Assembly: GCF_023159225.1 (NCBI RefSeq)
Contig: NC_063180.1
Coordinates: 6,321,297-6,385,296, forward strand
Direction: 5' to 3'
Source: Perognathus longimembris pacificus
Taxonomy: Eukaryota; Chordata; Mammalia; Rodentia; Heteromyidae
DNA length: 64,000 nt
The number at the start of each line of letters is the position of its first letter. Position 1 is the first letter of the stretch. Position numbers and translations under genes: made by a program. Positions 44,061 through 54,667 of the stretch are shown here, in pieces. The notes under the pieces were generated by a model that saw only the letters and a program-made list of their open reading frames with translations, did not search any database and was not told the DNA's origin.

Positions 44061-44967
44061 TTTTTTTCAGCTGAGGTAGCTTCCTACCTTGTCTCTCCTG
44101 TAGAAACTTGCTACGCCTTCCCAGAGAAAGTAGTGCCCTCTTCCCATGGGCTGCCTGAGGGCCTGGGCTCCAAAAGGTATCACATCTTGAGATCTGAGGG
44201 ACAGGCCTGGGTGCCACAGGACACACTGAGCCTCACTTTTCCCCACAGTACTTAGACTCATGCCTGACCCTTGGGTTGGGTGGGCATGAGACTAGATATA
44301 GTCTGGAAAGTGTCCAGTAAGTACCTGGTACTTGGCATTTGTTCAGTAAATTTTAGCTATCATAATGCTACTGTTACTCTTCTCTCTTTGAAAGGCATGG
44401 GAACAGCTTCTATCTCTACATCTCTCGTTGACCTCCCAGAATGTCAAAGCCAATTGATCAATCTGCTGGATAAGCATTTCTCTGCCCTTGGCACTTGTTT
44501 CCTGTTGGTCAGACTGGGAATGAGTGTTATTGTCTCCCCTGGCAGCTGACTGAGTGGATGATTCCATGCCTGTGCCCTTACCTGATGCCCTTATCCACCC
44601 TTGCCAGGCCCTGCTAGAAATAAGTGCAAATATTTGCATTCCCAGCAGCCCTTGCTGTCAGGAACAGTCATGTGATCCACTTCCAGCCAATGAGCCTCAG
44701 CAGGGGGCTCCTTGGAGACACTGTACTGTTCCCACAGAACAGAGGCCACCATCTTCCCACCACAAGGCGGCACATAGGCTCACAGGCTAAAGATGCAGAA
44801 CAGAAAGCTGAGAAGAGCCTGGGCCCATTGGCCTCACCAACAGTGGAGCAAGACCCCAACCACCCATTTCTAGAATTTTTATTTTGTTTTAAACAAACAA
44901 ATAAATAAGCTTACCTTTGTTTAAGCCCCAGTAAGGTTTGCTCTTAAGTGAAACCAAACACATACCT
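44061..44967. other. Unique sequence
   Basis: Nothing recognised. Several 60-98 codon frames without domains. Confidence 0.4.
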
Positions 44968-45150
44968 ATCGAGGCTAAGGTTCAAAGCTAGCTTAGGCAG
45001 GAAAATGTGTGAGGTTCTTATCTCCAGCTAACCACCAAAAAGCCAGATGTGGAAGAGTGGGTCAAGAGATAGAGCATCAGCTTTGAACAAAAAAAGCTAT
45101 GGGACAGGGCCTGGTCCCTGAGACCAAGTGTCAGGACCAACACAAAAATA
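44968..45150 (+). repeat. B1-like/Geo SINE, 5'-truncated
   Basis: Begins inside the left module ('gaggctaaggttcaaagc') and continues through 'gcatcagctttgaac' to 'aagtgtcaggaccaac'. Confidence 0.7.
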
Positions 45151-46041
45151 ATCACAATAGTAGTTAATACCTATTAACTTGCTTTCAGATATTCATAAAA
45201 TATTATAGCCTTCCTGGCCTCTCCTCTGCTTCTTCCTGCTTTCTTTTTGAAAGTCCCTTTAGGAAGGCACCTATTTGAAACATAGGCCAATGTAGAAGAC
45301 ACCAGTGGCCTATATAACTGAACCTAAGACTTTCTTACCCAAAAGAGGAACCAGGGAATGATACCCCAATGGTGAGATAGAGGAGCATGCCTGGGGAAAT
45401 TTGGAAGAGACAGGCCCCTGAAGCAGACACATACAGGCTGGGAACTGGGGCTGCACCTGGTGTGAGGCTCAAGCCAACTCCCTACTGCCCAAGGCCACGG
45501 GCCGCTCTCTGATAGTGACAGAGTGGGCTCCCATGTCTTTGACCTTGACCCAACAGACTTTCCTCGCTTTTTCTAGAGAATAAAGCACTTGGCTTTCTAA
45601 ACCCTTTGGAACTAATGCTGCTTATCAGGTTCTTCTGAATGTCATGAGAGCCCTTGGATAGAAAACTTCTGTTCAAAATGAGGAAACTAAAGGATAGACA
45701 AGTTGCTCCTCCAAGGTCACACTTCTAGGAAATGGAGACACTGTGATGCCCCTTTCACTGATAAGAACCTCACTGTGCAGAGACAGTTTGCTTTACTTTC
45801 TTCCAGACAGGCTCAATTCAAGTCCTTTCACCCCAGCTCTGCCTGCCCGCCCCCAGCCTCCCCCCCCCCCGCCGCCCCCCACCAGTACAGGCTATGTCCC
45901 TTCTCTGTTGGGGTTCAATTTCAGCTTCAAGACTAAACCTTACTCCATCCTGATAATGAGTAACTAAACTGCTTATGGAGAACACGCCAAACTACTGCCA
46001 ATGGAACTATCTGGCAGGTATCACAGTCCCTGCCTTTAAGG
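45151..46041. other. Unique sequence with MIR relic
   Basis: 45675-45760 is reversed MIR-like ('aaaatgaggaaactaaagg', 'ccaaggtcacacttctagg'). C-rich tract at 45859-45882. Confidence 0.45.
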
Positions 46042-46260
46042 AAACAGCAGTGGCTCATGCCTGTAATCCTAGCTACTCAGGAGACTGAGAACTGAGGATC
46101 ACAGTTTGAAGCCAGCCCTGGCAAGAAAGTTCATGAGCTTCCTATGTCCAATTAACTGCCAAAAAGCCAGAAGTAGAGATGTGGCTCAAGTGGTTCAGTA
46201 CCAGCCTTGAGTAAAAGCTAAGGGACAAAGCTCAGGAGCTGAAAACCCCAGTACTAGTGA
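46042..46260 (+). repeat. B1-like/Geo SINE
   Basis: 'acagcagtggctcatgcctg', 'gctactcaggagactgag' and 'tgtggctcaagtggttcag', ending 'ccccagtactagtga'. Confidence 0.85.
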
Positions 46261-46399
46261 GTGGGCGTGCATGCACACACCACCCACAGATAAGAAAACT
46301 GAGACTCAGAATGTGCAGCCGCTGGCTATAGTACTACTACTGACTAAACAGCCGAGATGCTGGCCACAGAAGAACCCAGGAAAATCTGATTGCTTCCAG

Positions 46400-47150
46400 G
46401 TAAAGGTCAACCCCACCCCACCCCCCACCCCTCCTTCCCTCAACACTGGGCCTTGGTCCCTTCTATCCTTTGTGACCCTGCAAATTGGCGTTGACCTTTC
46501 CTGGCCTGCCTTTGAGATTATCCTCCATTTAATGGGAAGTCACAAAGGAAGAAAACAGGGCTGGCAAGAAGGCCAGGCCCCTCCTGTCCCGCCCCAGCCA
46601 CGCCCCTGCCGTGCACCAGCTTCTAGGGGCTGTTTGCGCAGTTGGGGCACTGGGCTCAGTACCCCACCTTCAGAAGAAAAGCTCTCCGAGGTCATCTGTT
46701 GACTCTGGGATTAGCGGTTCCCAGCGGGAGCCCTTTTCCTCAGAGATGAAAAGAAAGCGGACAATCTGTCAGGTAAACAGTCTGCATTGTTCCTGACTGT
46801 GTTGTGGGCCCCTTTGTGGGCCGAGCCTTTGAGGCCCTCTCCCAGCTCGGCCAGGGAGAGCTCACTTGAAGAGAAACCGGGTCTGGTGGGCAGGTCATTG
46901 GCTGCAGTCCTAGGGACAAAGGTACCTGCAATCCTGTGACCCCCGTCCCCGTCGTCCCCCTTTGTGCAATCTCCTTCCTCTGCTTCCACATCTCCTGATA
47001 TGTCTGAAAGCTGGCCTTTGGCAGGGTCCCAAGAGCAGGAGAGGCAGCAGCCCCAGCATACCAGGAGGCCACCCCTGGGGCTCCTCCAGGTGGCTACTAG
47101 AAAGAAATCAGGGGCTTGTTCTGGTCCCTCCATCTTCACATAGGGACAAT
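46400..47150. promoter_or_regulatory. Repeat-free GC-box block, possible promoter or enhancer
   Basis: Contains KLF/Sp1-type boxes cccgcccc (46588-46595) and cacgcccc (46599-46606), more CpGs than neighbouring sequence, and no SINE for 750 bases. Downstream of the boxes a short + frame includes MKRKRTICQ before a possible donor, cag/gtaaac, at 46773. A C-rich tract at 46411-46431 gives four G-runs on the minus strand. Promoter use is speculative. Confidence 0.25.
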
Positions 47151-47423
47151 GGACACAGCAGAATTAGAGATCTAGTGGATAGTGGAGAACAGTTGGGAAC
47201 CACAATTCTCCCCACCCACTCCCATCCTCAATGCCTTCATAGAATATAAACAGAATGGGCAGGGCTAATCAAAGTTGTGCCCAGTACCTATGGCATCTGC
47301 CATGGCCCCAAGCCCCACCTGTCAATGGGTGCCTATGTGCCTACGAGTCAGAATGCTGGTGTCTAAGCCAGCTCTGTTCCCTAGTTTGCTTTGTGGCCCC
47401 AACCTTCTTATCCACTCAACAAA
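47151..47423. other. Unique sequence
   Basis: Nothing recognised. Confidence 0.35.
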
Positions 47424-47434
47424 AGATACATGCT

Positions 47435-47635
47435 GGGGCTGGGAATATGGCCTAGTGGCAAGAGTGCTTGCCTCGTATACATGAACCCTGGGTTCGAATC
47501 CTCAGAACCACATATATAGAAAGAAGTGGTGCTGTGGATCAAGTGGTAGAGTGCCAGCCTTGAGCAAAAAGAAGCCAGGGACAGTGTTCAGGCCCTGAGT
47601 CCAAGGTCCAGGACTGGCAAAAAACAACAACAAAG
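47435..47635 (+). repeat. IDL-Geo SINE with 11-bp target-site duplication
   Basis: 'ggggctgggaatatggcc' start, 'gtatacatgaaccctggg', then a Geo monomer that has lost about 10 bases at the junction. agatacatgct flanks it at 47424-47434 and 47636-47646. Confidence 0.92.
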
Positions 47636-47649
47636 AGATACATGCTCTC

Positions 47650-48734
47650 CATGGGTCAGCCATTGGCTCTCTGATGTGGGGGTGTTAGAAGGGCACAGGA
47701 GTCCATTCTAGAGGATAGGACAGAGAAGGGTGAGCAGCACCAGAGGAAGGAAGAGATGCAGGAAACCCAGGTCTTCTCTCTGATTCTCAGGCAGCCTACC
47801 AGGCAACAGGGGCTGTTGTCCTGGGCCCAGCCACAATGCTTGAGGCAATGAGACTGCAGGCCTTAGCTGAGCTGACCTGTGCAATTCGGGTCTGTCACTC
47901 ACCAGATACCCATATCCAGGCAAGTGACTCTGTGTCCTGATCTGTGACGTGATCCTCGCACAGCACTTGCAGCAGAGGATACTCAAGCACCAGGTTCCTA
48001 GACATTCATTACTCTTGTTGCCCTCACCTCCCTGTGAGCCAGGCAGTCTTTACGCAGTCTTTACAATTCTGCCTCCCTAGAGGTATCTGCAGTGAGAACA
48101 AAGTGGGAGGGGGGAGTCTGTAAAGGAAGGAGATGAAAGGTGAGGGGTCTATTCAGAGGTCATAGTGAGAAGACACAAAGAGCCCTTGACCTCCTCAAGC
48201 CAATAGCCCAGCACCTCAAGAATCCCTCAGTCCCCTCTACTCCCCTTCCTACATGAGTAACCTGCAGCTGAGAACTGAGCACCCCACCCCCCAGGAGCAT
48301 AGTCACAAGAAAGCCCAGCATGAGAGACACATAGAGATGCAGGCATCCAAGGAGGAGAACTTTATAGCTGCAGCTGAAGCACATCTGGTCTCAGAAGGCT
48401 GTTGCAAACACTCCATTCCTTTTGCACCCCCCTTTCTCTTCTGAAGGGGGGCCCAGCTGTCTACTTTTCACTGGATTCATCTGGGCAAGTGGTGGAAGTT
48501 TAAAGGCTGTCCGTACCTTCTGCATCCTAGGCCATGTTAGCACATACCTCCTTACCAGACCACTGACCAATATCTTTAGCTTCTAGAAAAACCTCTGTCT
48601 ATCTTTCTGCACTTTCTGCCATCAGCCCAGTTCTCCACCCAGGACTGGGAGCTCAGGGACATGAGAATGTTGAGTCTGTGTTCCAGCTGCTACTCACATC
48701 AGCAGAGTGACACTGCACACATGTTAGCCCTCCC
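47650..48734. other. Unique sequence
   Basis: A possible minus-strand donor (atctg/gtgagtga) near 47904 lacks a convincing exon. Nothing else is recognised. Confidence 0.35.
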
Positions 48735-48860
48735 CTGTGCCTCAGCTTGTCCATCTGTCAGCTGGGGGTTGTAACAGTCTCTAGGAGGGATGCTGGGGGC
48801 ACAGTGGAGCTGAGCCAAAGACAGCTTTTAGCTAGGGCCTGGCACCACACATGTGATAGC
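48735..48860 (+). repeat. MIR SINE
   Basis: 'tgtgcctcagcttgtccatc' and 'agctgggggttgtaacagtc', then 'agggcctggcaccacac'. Confidence 0.6.
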
Positions 48861-49146
48861 TTCTTGTTATGGCTGTTATTGGTCCTTTGTATCTATGATT
48901 CTAATCATACATCAGCTCAACAACAAGTTCTGTGCATACCCCTTCCTCCAGTTGCCCACTTGTGATTGGGATCTGTGACTGTGACTAGCCAGTTTCCCCT
49001 CAAGTCCCAGAAGAGGGACTTGGAAAGGGGAAAGTCTTCTGATTTCCAGGGCCAGCCTAACTCGGTGGGGAGAGGCTTTGCATAATCAAGGGGAAAAGTA
49101 GTGCTCACCAATCCCCAGCCTAGACAGGCAGAGTCTGGTTCTCACA
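48861..49146. other. Unique sequence
   Basis: Nothing recognised. Confidence 0.3.
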
Positions 49147-49160
49147 CCAAATCTTGTCCT

Positions 49161-49164
<4 letters not shown>

Positions 49165-49191
<27 letters not shown>

Positions 49192-49380
49192 GCCAGTCCT
49201 GGGCTTGGACTCTGGGCCTGAGCACTTTCCCTGGCTTCTTTTTGCTCAAGGCTAGCACTCTGCCACTTGAGCCACAGTGCCACTTCTGGCCGTTTTCCAT
49301 ATATGTGGTGCTGGGGAATCGAACCCAGGGCTTTATGTATAAGAAGCAAGCATTCTTGCCACTAGGCCATATTCCCAGCC
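49165..49380 (-). repeat. IDL-Geo SINE with 18-bp target-site duplication
   Basis: A long T-run (minus A-tail), reversed Geo ('ggcttggactctgggcctg'), then reversed ID ('ggggaatcgaacccagggc'), ending 'ccatattcccagcc'. ccaaatcttgtcctttct occurs at 49147-49164 and 49381-49398. Confidence 0.96.
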
Positions 49381-49399
49381 CCAAATCTTGTCCTTTCTG

Positions 49400-50385
49400 A
49401 AGCTATGTGCTGCCTTTGAAGGGAGAGTGCTCAACCCCGGAGGGATGGCCGTATGCCAGAGGTGTTGTGGAAGTGACTTCTGTCTTGAGCAGGAAGCTGA
49501 GCTCAATGGCTTCAAGGATAGAAGCCCCAGAAAAAGAAAAAACCCCAGAACTTTCCTTCTCAACAAATGTTCATTGTTGTAGCTCTGTGCTGCACACCAG
49601 GAAAGGGCATGAGTTCTAGAAATATTTCATGGTACTCACTGTGGGTGCTTTCAGCTTCTCTTTGCTGTCATTTTCTGCATTTGTCAAAAGGGTAGGGCAA
49701 CCACAGGACCTACTCACTTGCTGACAGACAGACAGACAGTGGTGGCATGCTGTGGGCCCGGCACAAGCTGGCTGCATTATCAGCATCATCTCTCAAGTAT
49801 CATCATGGTGACACTATGACTGAAATCCAAAAATGTTTGTTCCTATTTATTCATTTATTTATTTATTTATTGCAATAGACCCAAATAGCTTGGTATGTAT
49901 TAAATCAAATTCCAATAATTCAGCCCAGCTAAAGCCTCCACCCAGGGCAGCCGGAACCAGCTTTGACCAGAGACTCACAGCACACTCATTTATGGATTGC
50001 ATCCAAAACCAGCGAGTCATCAGAGGCAAGAGGGTTTCCACATGTGCATTATCTGCTGTTATCACTCAGGAATGGCATCCAAGGTCCAAGCAAAGCCTTT
50101 TTTCTCTGAGGCAGCTTAGTTTCTATGTGGAGGAAAGGGTGGTTCTCATCTAAAGCCACCTTGGCTTTCTGAATGATGAGGGGAAAGAAGTTGTAAGCTA
50201 CTTAGAAAGTCTGATGGTTTCAGCTTCTCCTCTGCGTATTCCAAGTCAAAGGCACCGATCTGTTGTGTGAATGGATCACAACACAGAAGATCATCAAGAG
50301 GACTTGGGAAGGTCCAGCCTCCTTCTCTAACCCTTGGTGAGGTCCTTGGTTCCTAAGACAAGGCTGCACCCCCAAAATCATCACA
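49400..50385. other. Unique sequence with short (GACA) and (ATTT) runs
   Basis: Short GACA run near 49722-49739 and ATTT run near 49845-49870. No gene is supported. Confidence 0.4.
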
Positions 50386-50389
50386 CAGA

Positions 50390-50873
50390 CATGCTATCTC
50401 ACCTCAGGCAGAAGGCAGCACCAAAACACAACAAATGCTGACCAAGATGTGGGGAAAGGGAACCCTCATACACTGTTGGTAGGGATGCAAACTAGTGTAA
50501 GCACTGTGGAAATCAGGATGGGGGTTCTTCTTTAAATTTTTGTCTTATTTTGTTATCTTTAAGTGGTTGAACAAAAGAGTTGCCATTTAGCAAAGCAGTT
50601 TACGAATACAATGCATCTTGATCAGTGTCATCCCTTTAAAAATTCTCATCAGCAAGGTAGAGGTTCTTTAAAAAAGTCCCCAAACTAGATCTACGTTATG
50701 GCCCCATCATACTATTCTTGGGCATATATCCTACTGGGGGTAAATCAATATACAAGAAAGAAACCTGTACCCCTGTGTTTTTACAGCTCTGTTCACAGTA
50801 GCCTAATGGTGGGATCCACTTAGGTACCCTACAACCACTGAATGGATAAAGAAAATTACAGAAAATATAGATT

Positions 50874-50931
<58 letters not shown>

Positions 50932-52085
50932 GTGTGTACAGGGATCCTCCCAAAGTCCTAACTCTGATGTCCATCCACAGAATGGAGTTGGTGGGATCTG
51001 TATTAAGCACACAGGACAGTGTTGAGAGGAGAGGAAAGATGACAAATGATCATTTGGAATAATTAATTTCTCCACATTTTCTAGGTCTTGAGACCTCAGA
51101 TGGTTAGGAGAATTTGTAAATTTGTGAGTCCTCACTTTATAGGCCATGATTAACAGCAGAAGACACGAGAATGGTGAACGGATGGGATGCAACAGACAGA
51201 GCAGAGAGATGACATCACCTCATACTACTCCGAATTGAGCTATACTGAGGCCATTGGTGACTAAACCCACCAGCAATATGGACATGAGGCTATATCTGTG
51301 TTACTAGTATCTAGAATATTTATATAAATATATTTCATTAAAATGCTGTGGAGAGCTGAAAAAAAAAGAAATATGTGTGTGTACTCCCATAGCATGGAAT
51401 TTTACTCTGCCATAAGAAAAAAAATTTGAAATTACCTCATTCTCCAGAAAGTGAGTAGAGCTGGAGATCATCAAGTGAGAGAAACCATGCTCAAACCCCC
51501 ATATATTTTGTATTTTCACTCACTTGTGGAATCTAGACTTTAAAGCTATAAGTATATAGATGACAAATGTAATCATGGAACTGCTTCTGGGGCGTGGAAA
51601 GGGAGAAAGGGAAAGGAATGAGGAAGGACAAATAATATGGATGCACACTGTGTCGATGTATGCAGGTGGCACAAGGAAACTCACAGAAAGCTGTTAAGCA
51701 ACAGGGGAGTCAGAGACCAGGAAAGAGAGTAATAGATGAGGTCAGTCTGACTAAATTATAATACACATACAATGAACTGACATGGGGAAACAAACCCCTT
51801 TGGACAAGCAATACATTGGAAAATAATGAATCATCAGGAAGAAAAGCAGGCACTATTTGGGAGCTGATTTCAGAGGGAAGAAGGTAGAGTGTGCAGAGAG
51901 ACCAAATGAGGATGAATTTGGGCAAAGTGCTTTATATGTATGTATGAAAGTAGAACAACGAAACCTGTTGCAATTGTTTTAAGTAGTGAGAGAAGATAAG
52001 GAAAAGGGATAGAGGGTGTGAACTTGATCCAGCTACATTGTATGTGTATATGAAAAGGTCACAATGAAATTTCCTCTTTAAATAT
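50390..52085 (+). repeat. L1 3' region, interrupted
   Basis: 'acatgctatctcacctcagg', 'caacaaatgctgaccaagat' and 'accctcatacactgttggta' are classic L1 3'-region phrases. They continue at 50690-50870 ('ctattcttgggcatatatcc') and 51380-51560 ('agcatggaattttactctgc', 'tcacttgtggaatctagac') and end near 52080. A reversed L1-like segment is inserted at about 50530-50670, and a (GATA)n tract with extra sequence at 50875-51340. Not coding. Confidence 0.75.
50875..50931. repeat. (GATA)n microsatellite
   Basis: About 14 GATA units within the L1. Confidence 0.97.
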
Positions 52086-52088
52086 GGG

Positions 52089-52200
52089 CTTAAGCCAGAT
52101 GCTGGTGGAACACAGCATCTGGCTTAAGGATTACTATAATCCTAACTACTCAGGAGGCTGATAGCTGAAGATCCTGGTTTGAAGCCAGCCCAGAGAGGAA
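52089..52200 (+). repeat. B1-like SINE left module carrying a foldback
   Basis: The usual 'gccagatgctggtgg' start is followed not by 'ctcatgcctg' but by a reverse copy of itself. The module then resumes at 'ataatcctaactactcag'. Arms at 52089-52104 and 52113-52128 are perfect 16-base inverted repeats with an 8-base loop. Confidence 0.85.
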
Positions 52201-52207
52201 ATGCTCA

Positions 52208-52470
52208 CAGCCAAGCCATGGAATCAACTCAGGTGCCCAACAATTGGGCCCGCACATGTGCGCACAGAGCAGAAAAAAAAAAAAATTGCTGAGCACTTTA
52301 TACAGAAGAGAGATTTATTTGGTCTATAGTTTTGGTGGCTGAGAGTCCTCAAGCCCCAAAACCAGCAAAAAAAAAAATAAAAAATCACTCTGACAATCTG
52401 TCTTTCAATTGGTGTTTTTAAAGCTTTTGTATTTAGAGTAATTATTGACATTTAGGGCTCAATTCTGCTG
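52208..52470. repeat. Mixed repeat fragments
   Basis: 52208-52250 ('atggaatcaactcaggtgcc') is an L1 3'-region phrase on +. The rest holds A-rich runs and a short rodent-repeat-like piece ('gagatttatttggtctatag'). Confidence 0.4.
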
Positions 52471-52477
52471 TTTTACT

Positions 52478-52595
52478 TTTTTTTTGGTGGTTAATTGGCT
52501 GGCTTCAAACTGTGATTCTCAGATCTCAACCTCCTGAGTAGGTGGGATTACAGATGTGAGCCACTGATGCCTGACTAATTCCAGTACTTTGTGAG

Positions 52596-52637
<42 letters not shown>
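52478..52637 (-). repeat. SINE left module plus (AT)n
   Basis: Reversed left module at 52478-52575 ('cctgagtaggtgggattaca', 'gtgagccactgatgcctgac') and an AT array at 52596-52637. Confidence 0.8.
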
Positions 52638-52639
<2 letters not shown>

Positions 52640-52640
<1 letters not shown>

Positions 52641-53217
52641 GATATCTTAATTTTAAAAAGGAAAAGTAGCTATACAAAGAGTGATGGATTCTGCTGCTAC
52701 AAATAATTATGGAACTACTGTTGTTTACCACATACTTTTATGAACATATGACCTAGTCTTTCCAAAAATCTATGCAGCAGATCTTTTTATTGCCTTTTTC
52801 TATTTGGGGTGATGCACCACAGAGAAGGCAACTAACTCTGCCAGGGCCACATAGGGGCCCTGGAAGGACAGCTTCATGGTTAAGGGTGGGAAAGCTCACC
52901 TTCATCCAGTCCTGGGAAGTCTCAGAGAGGGGGCTGAGCTTAGTGCTGCCAGTGTCTGCAGATCCTCTGGGACTGGCTCTTAAAATGGTTAGGGCATTTG
53001 GGCCGCCAACTTCTTTCCTGCCCAGTGGACTGTGGATATTGGGTTATGGTGACTGGGTCCTGGCTGATTATCATACACAACTTATGGCCCACTGCCACCC
53101 TTAGGGCTCACCTGAGAGGCAGGTTTGTAGCTGGTGAATACCTGTTTCATTGGGACCTTTCCCCATTCAGTCTTTCTTGAACTCCCCTGCTACTTAGGGA
53201 ATCTGATTAGATTTTTC
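52640..53217. other. Unique sequence with MIR relic
   Basis: Possible reversed MIR at 52775-52870 ('gccagggccacataggggcc'). No gene is supported. Confidence 0.35.
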
Positions 53218-53453
53218 TAGCCAGTTCTCAGTTCTGGGGCTTGAACTCAGGGCCCAGGTGCTATCTCTGAGTTTCTTTTTGCTCAAGGTGAGTACTACTT
53301 GAACCACAGTGCCACTTCTAGCTTTTTCTGAATAGTTTATTGGAGGTAAGAGTCTCAGACTTTCCTGCCCCAACTGGCTTCAAACCGAGATACTCAGATC
53401 TCAGCCTCCTAAGTAACTAGGATTATAGACATAAGCCACCGACATCTGGCTTT
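53218..53453 (-). repeat. B1-like/Geo SINE
   Basis: 'ggggcttgaactcagggccc', 'gagtactacttgaaccacag', 'taagtaactaggattatag' and 'agccaccgacatctggct'. Confidence 0.85.
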
Positions 53454-53459
53454 TGTATA

Positions 53460-54060
53460 GTAATTTTAATGGTTGTTCTAGGCGTTACATTTCATATGCA
53501 TAAAAACGTGTGTCATCATCTCATTGGTTTGTGTATAGAGACCTTATATCTCTACTTCCTGTTTATATTATAATTGTCTTGAATATTTCCTCTACAAGCA
53601 TCAATATGAACATTATACTTTTCTTCCATTGTTAAGAATAATTTAGAAAACACAGAGCAGAAAAAAAACCTATTGTATTTGCCCATATATTTGCTTTTTA
53701 TGTTCTTCCTTCCTGATGTTCTGAGGTTTCTTCCTTTATTGTCACTTGTTGCTTAGGTCATTCTGTTCACCCTGTTTTATAGATAATCTTGTATAAATTC
53801 TCAGTTTTCCTTTGTCTAGAAATGTCTTAATTTCCTCCTACTTTTAAGAGATATTTCACTAGATATAGAATTATAAGCTGATGGTTACTTTCACTACATG
53901 TATACATTGTGCCACTTTCCTCTGGCTTCCATGGTTTCTAGTAAGAAACCATGTTATTTAAATCATTTTTGCTGGATCCAAAAAGTATCCTTTTTTTCTG
54001 ACTTTTTTCAAGACTTTTTCTCTGTCTCTAGTTTTCAGATGTTTAATTATATTCCCATTT
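53460..54060 (-). repeat. Old L1M-type LINE, 3' part
   Basis: Phrases such as 'gtctagaaatgtcttaattt', 'agatatttcactagatatag' and 'ctctggcttccatggtttct' match the reverse complement of old L1M 3' regions. Confidence 0.65.
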
Positions 54061-54064
54061 GTAA

Positions 54065-54280
54065 CTGTCTTATTTCAGACTGCTGTAAGAAACACTGCAT
54101 TCTGGGTATCTTAAAACAATCAATATTTATTTCTCATGGTTCTAGGAGCTGAGAAGTCTAAGATCAAAATGCTCCATGTCCATACTTCTCTTCTCCAGTC
54201 TATTTTCTCTCAGTTTTTCAGGTAGGATCTCCCTTCAGGCTCATGGGTGCTTTTTCTATTACCTCCAGTCTGCTGTTGAG
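54065..54280 (+). repeat. Old interspersed repeat inside the L1M
   Basis: 'gtcttatttcagactgctgt', 'caatatttatttctcatgg' and 'agctgagaagtctaagatc' belong to the same group as 40535-40865. It splits the L1M. Confidence 0.5.
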
Positions 54281-54330
54281 TATTTACTAAAGTTGTTTTC
54301 ATTATTGACTTTTTTGGTTCTAAAATTTCT

Positions 54331-54332
54331 TT

Positions 54333-54371
<39 letters not shown>
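54331..54371 (-). repeat. A-tail-only insertion (T-run) with target-site duplication
   Basis: About 41 bases, T with a single C, lie between two copies of ggttctaaaatttct (54316-54330 and 54372-54386). No retroposon body is present. Confidence 0.85.
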
Positions 54372-54372
<1 letters not shown>

Positions 54373-54398
54373 GTTCTAAAATTTCTATTTGGTTCTTT

Positions 54399-54667
54399 TT
54401 TGATGAGGCGAGCACTTTACCACTAGGCCATATTCCCAGTCCTCTTGAAATATTCTTTTTTCTTTTTTTTTTCTTTTGGCCAGTCCTGGGGCTTGGACTC
54501 AGGGCCTGAGCACTGTCCCTGGCTTCTTTTTGCTCAAGGCGAGCACTCTGCCACTTGAGCCACAGCACCACTTCTGGCCATTTTCTGTATATGTGATGCT
54601 GAGGAATTGAACACAGGGCCTCATGTATACAAGGCAAGCACTCTTGCCACTAGGCCATATCCCCAGC
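54399..54667 (-). repeat. IDL-Geo SINE plus a truncated ID fragment
   Basis: 54399-54441 is a short reversed ID piece ('ccactaggccatattcccag'). The full reversed dimer follows at 54458-54667, with 'gcttggactcagggcctgag' and ending 'ccatatccccagcc'. L1M sequence resumes straight after. Confidence 0.9.

Noticed and set aside
47708..47986. Possible minus-strand exon before a donor near 47904
   Set aside because: The donor fits, but the upstream frame is interrupted and no acceptor is convincing.
50875..50931. Regular short repeat considered as a CRISPR-like array
   Set aside because: It is a plain GATA microsatellite in an L1; no spacers, and the genome is mammalian.
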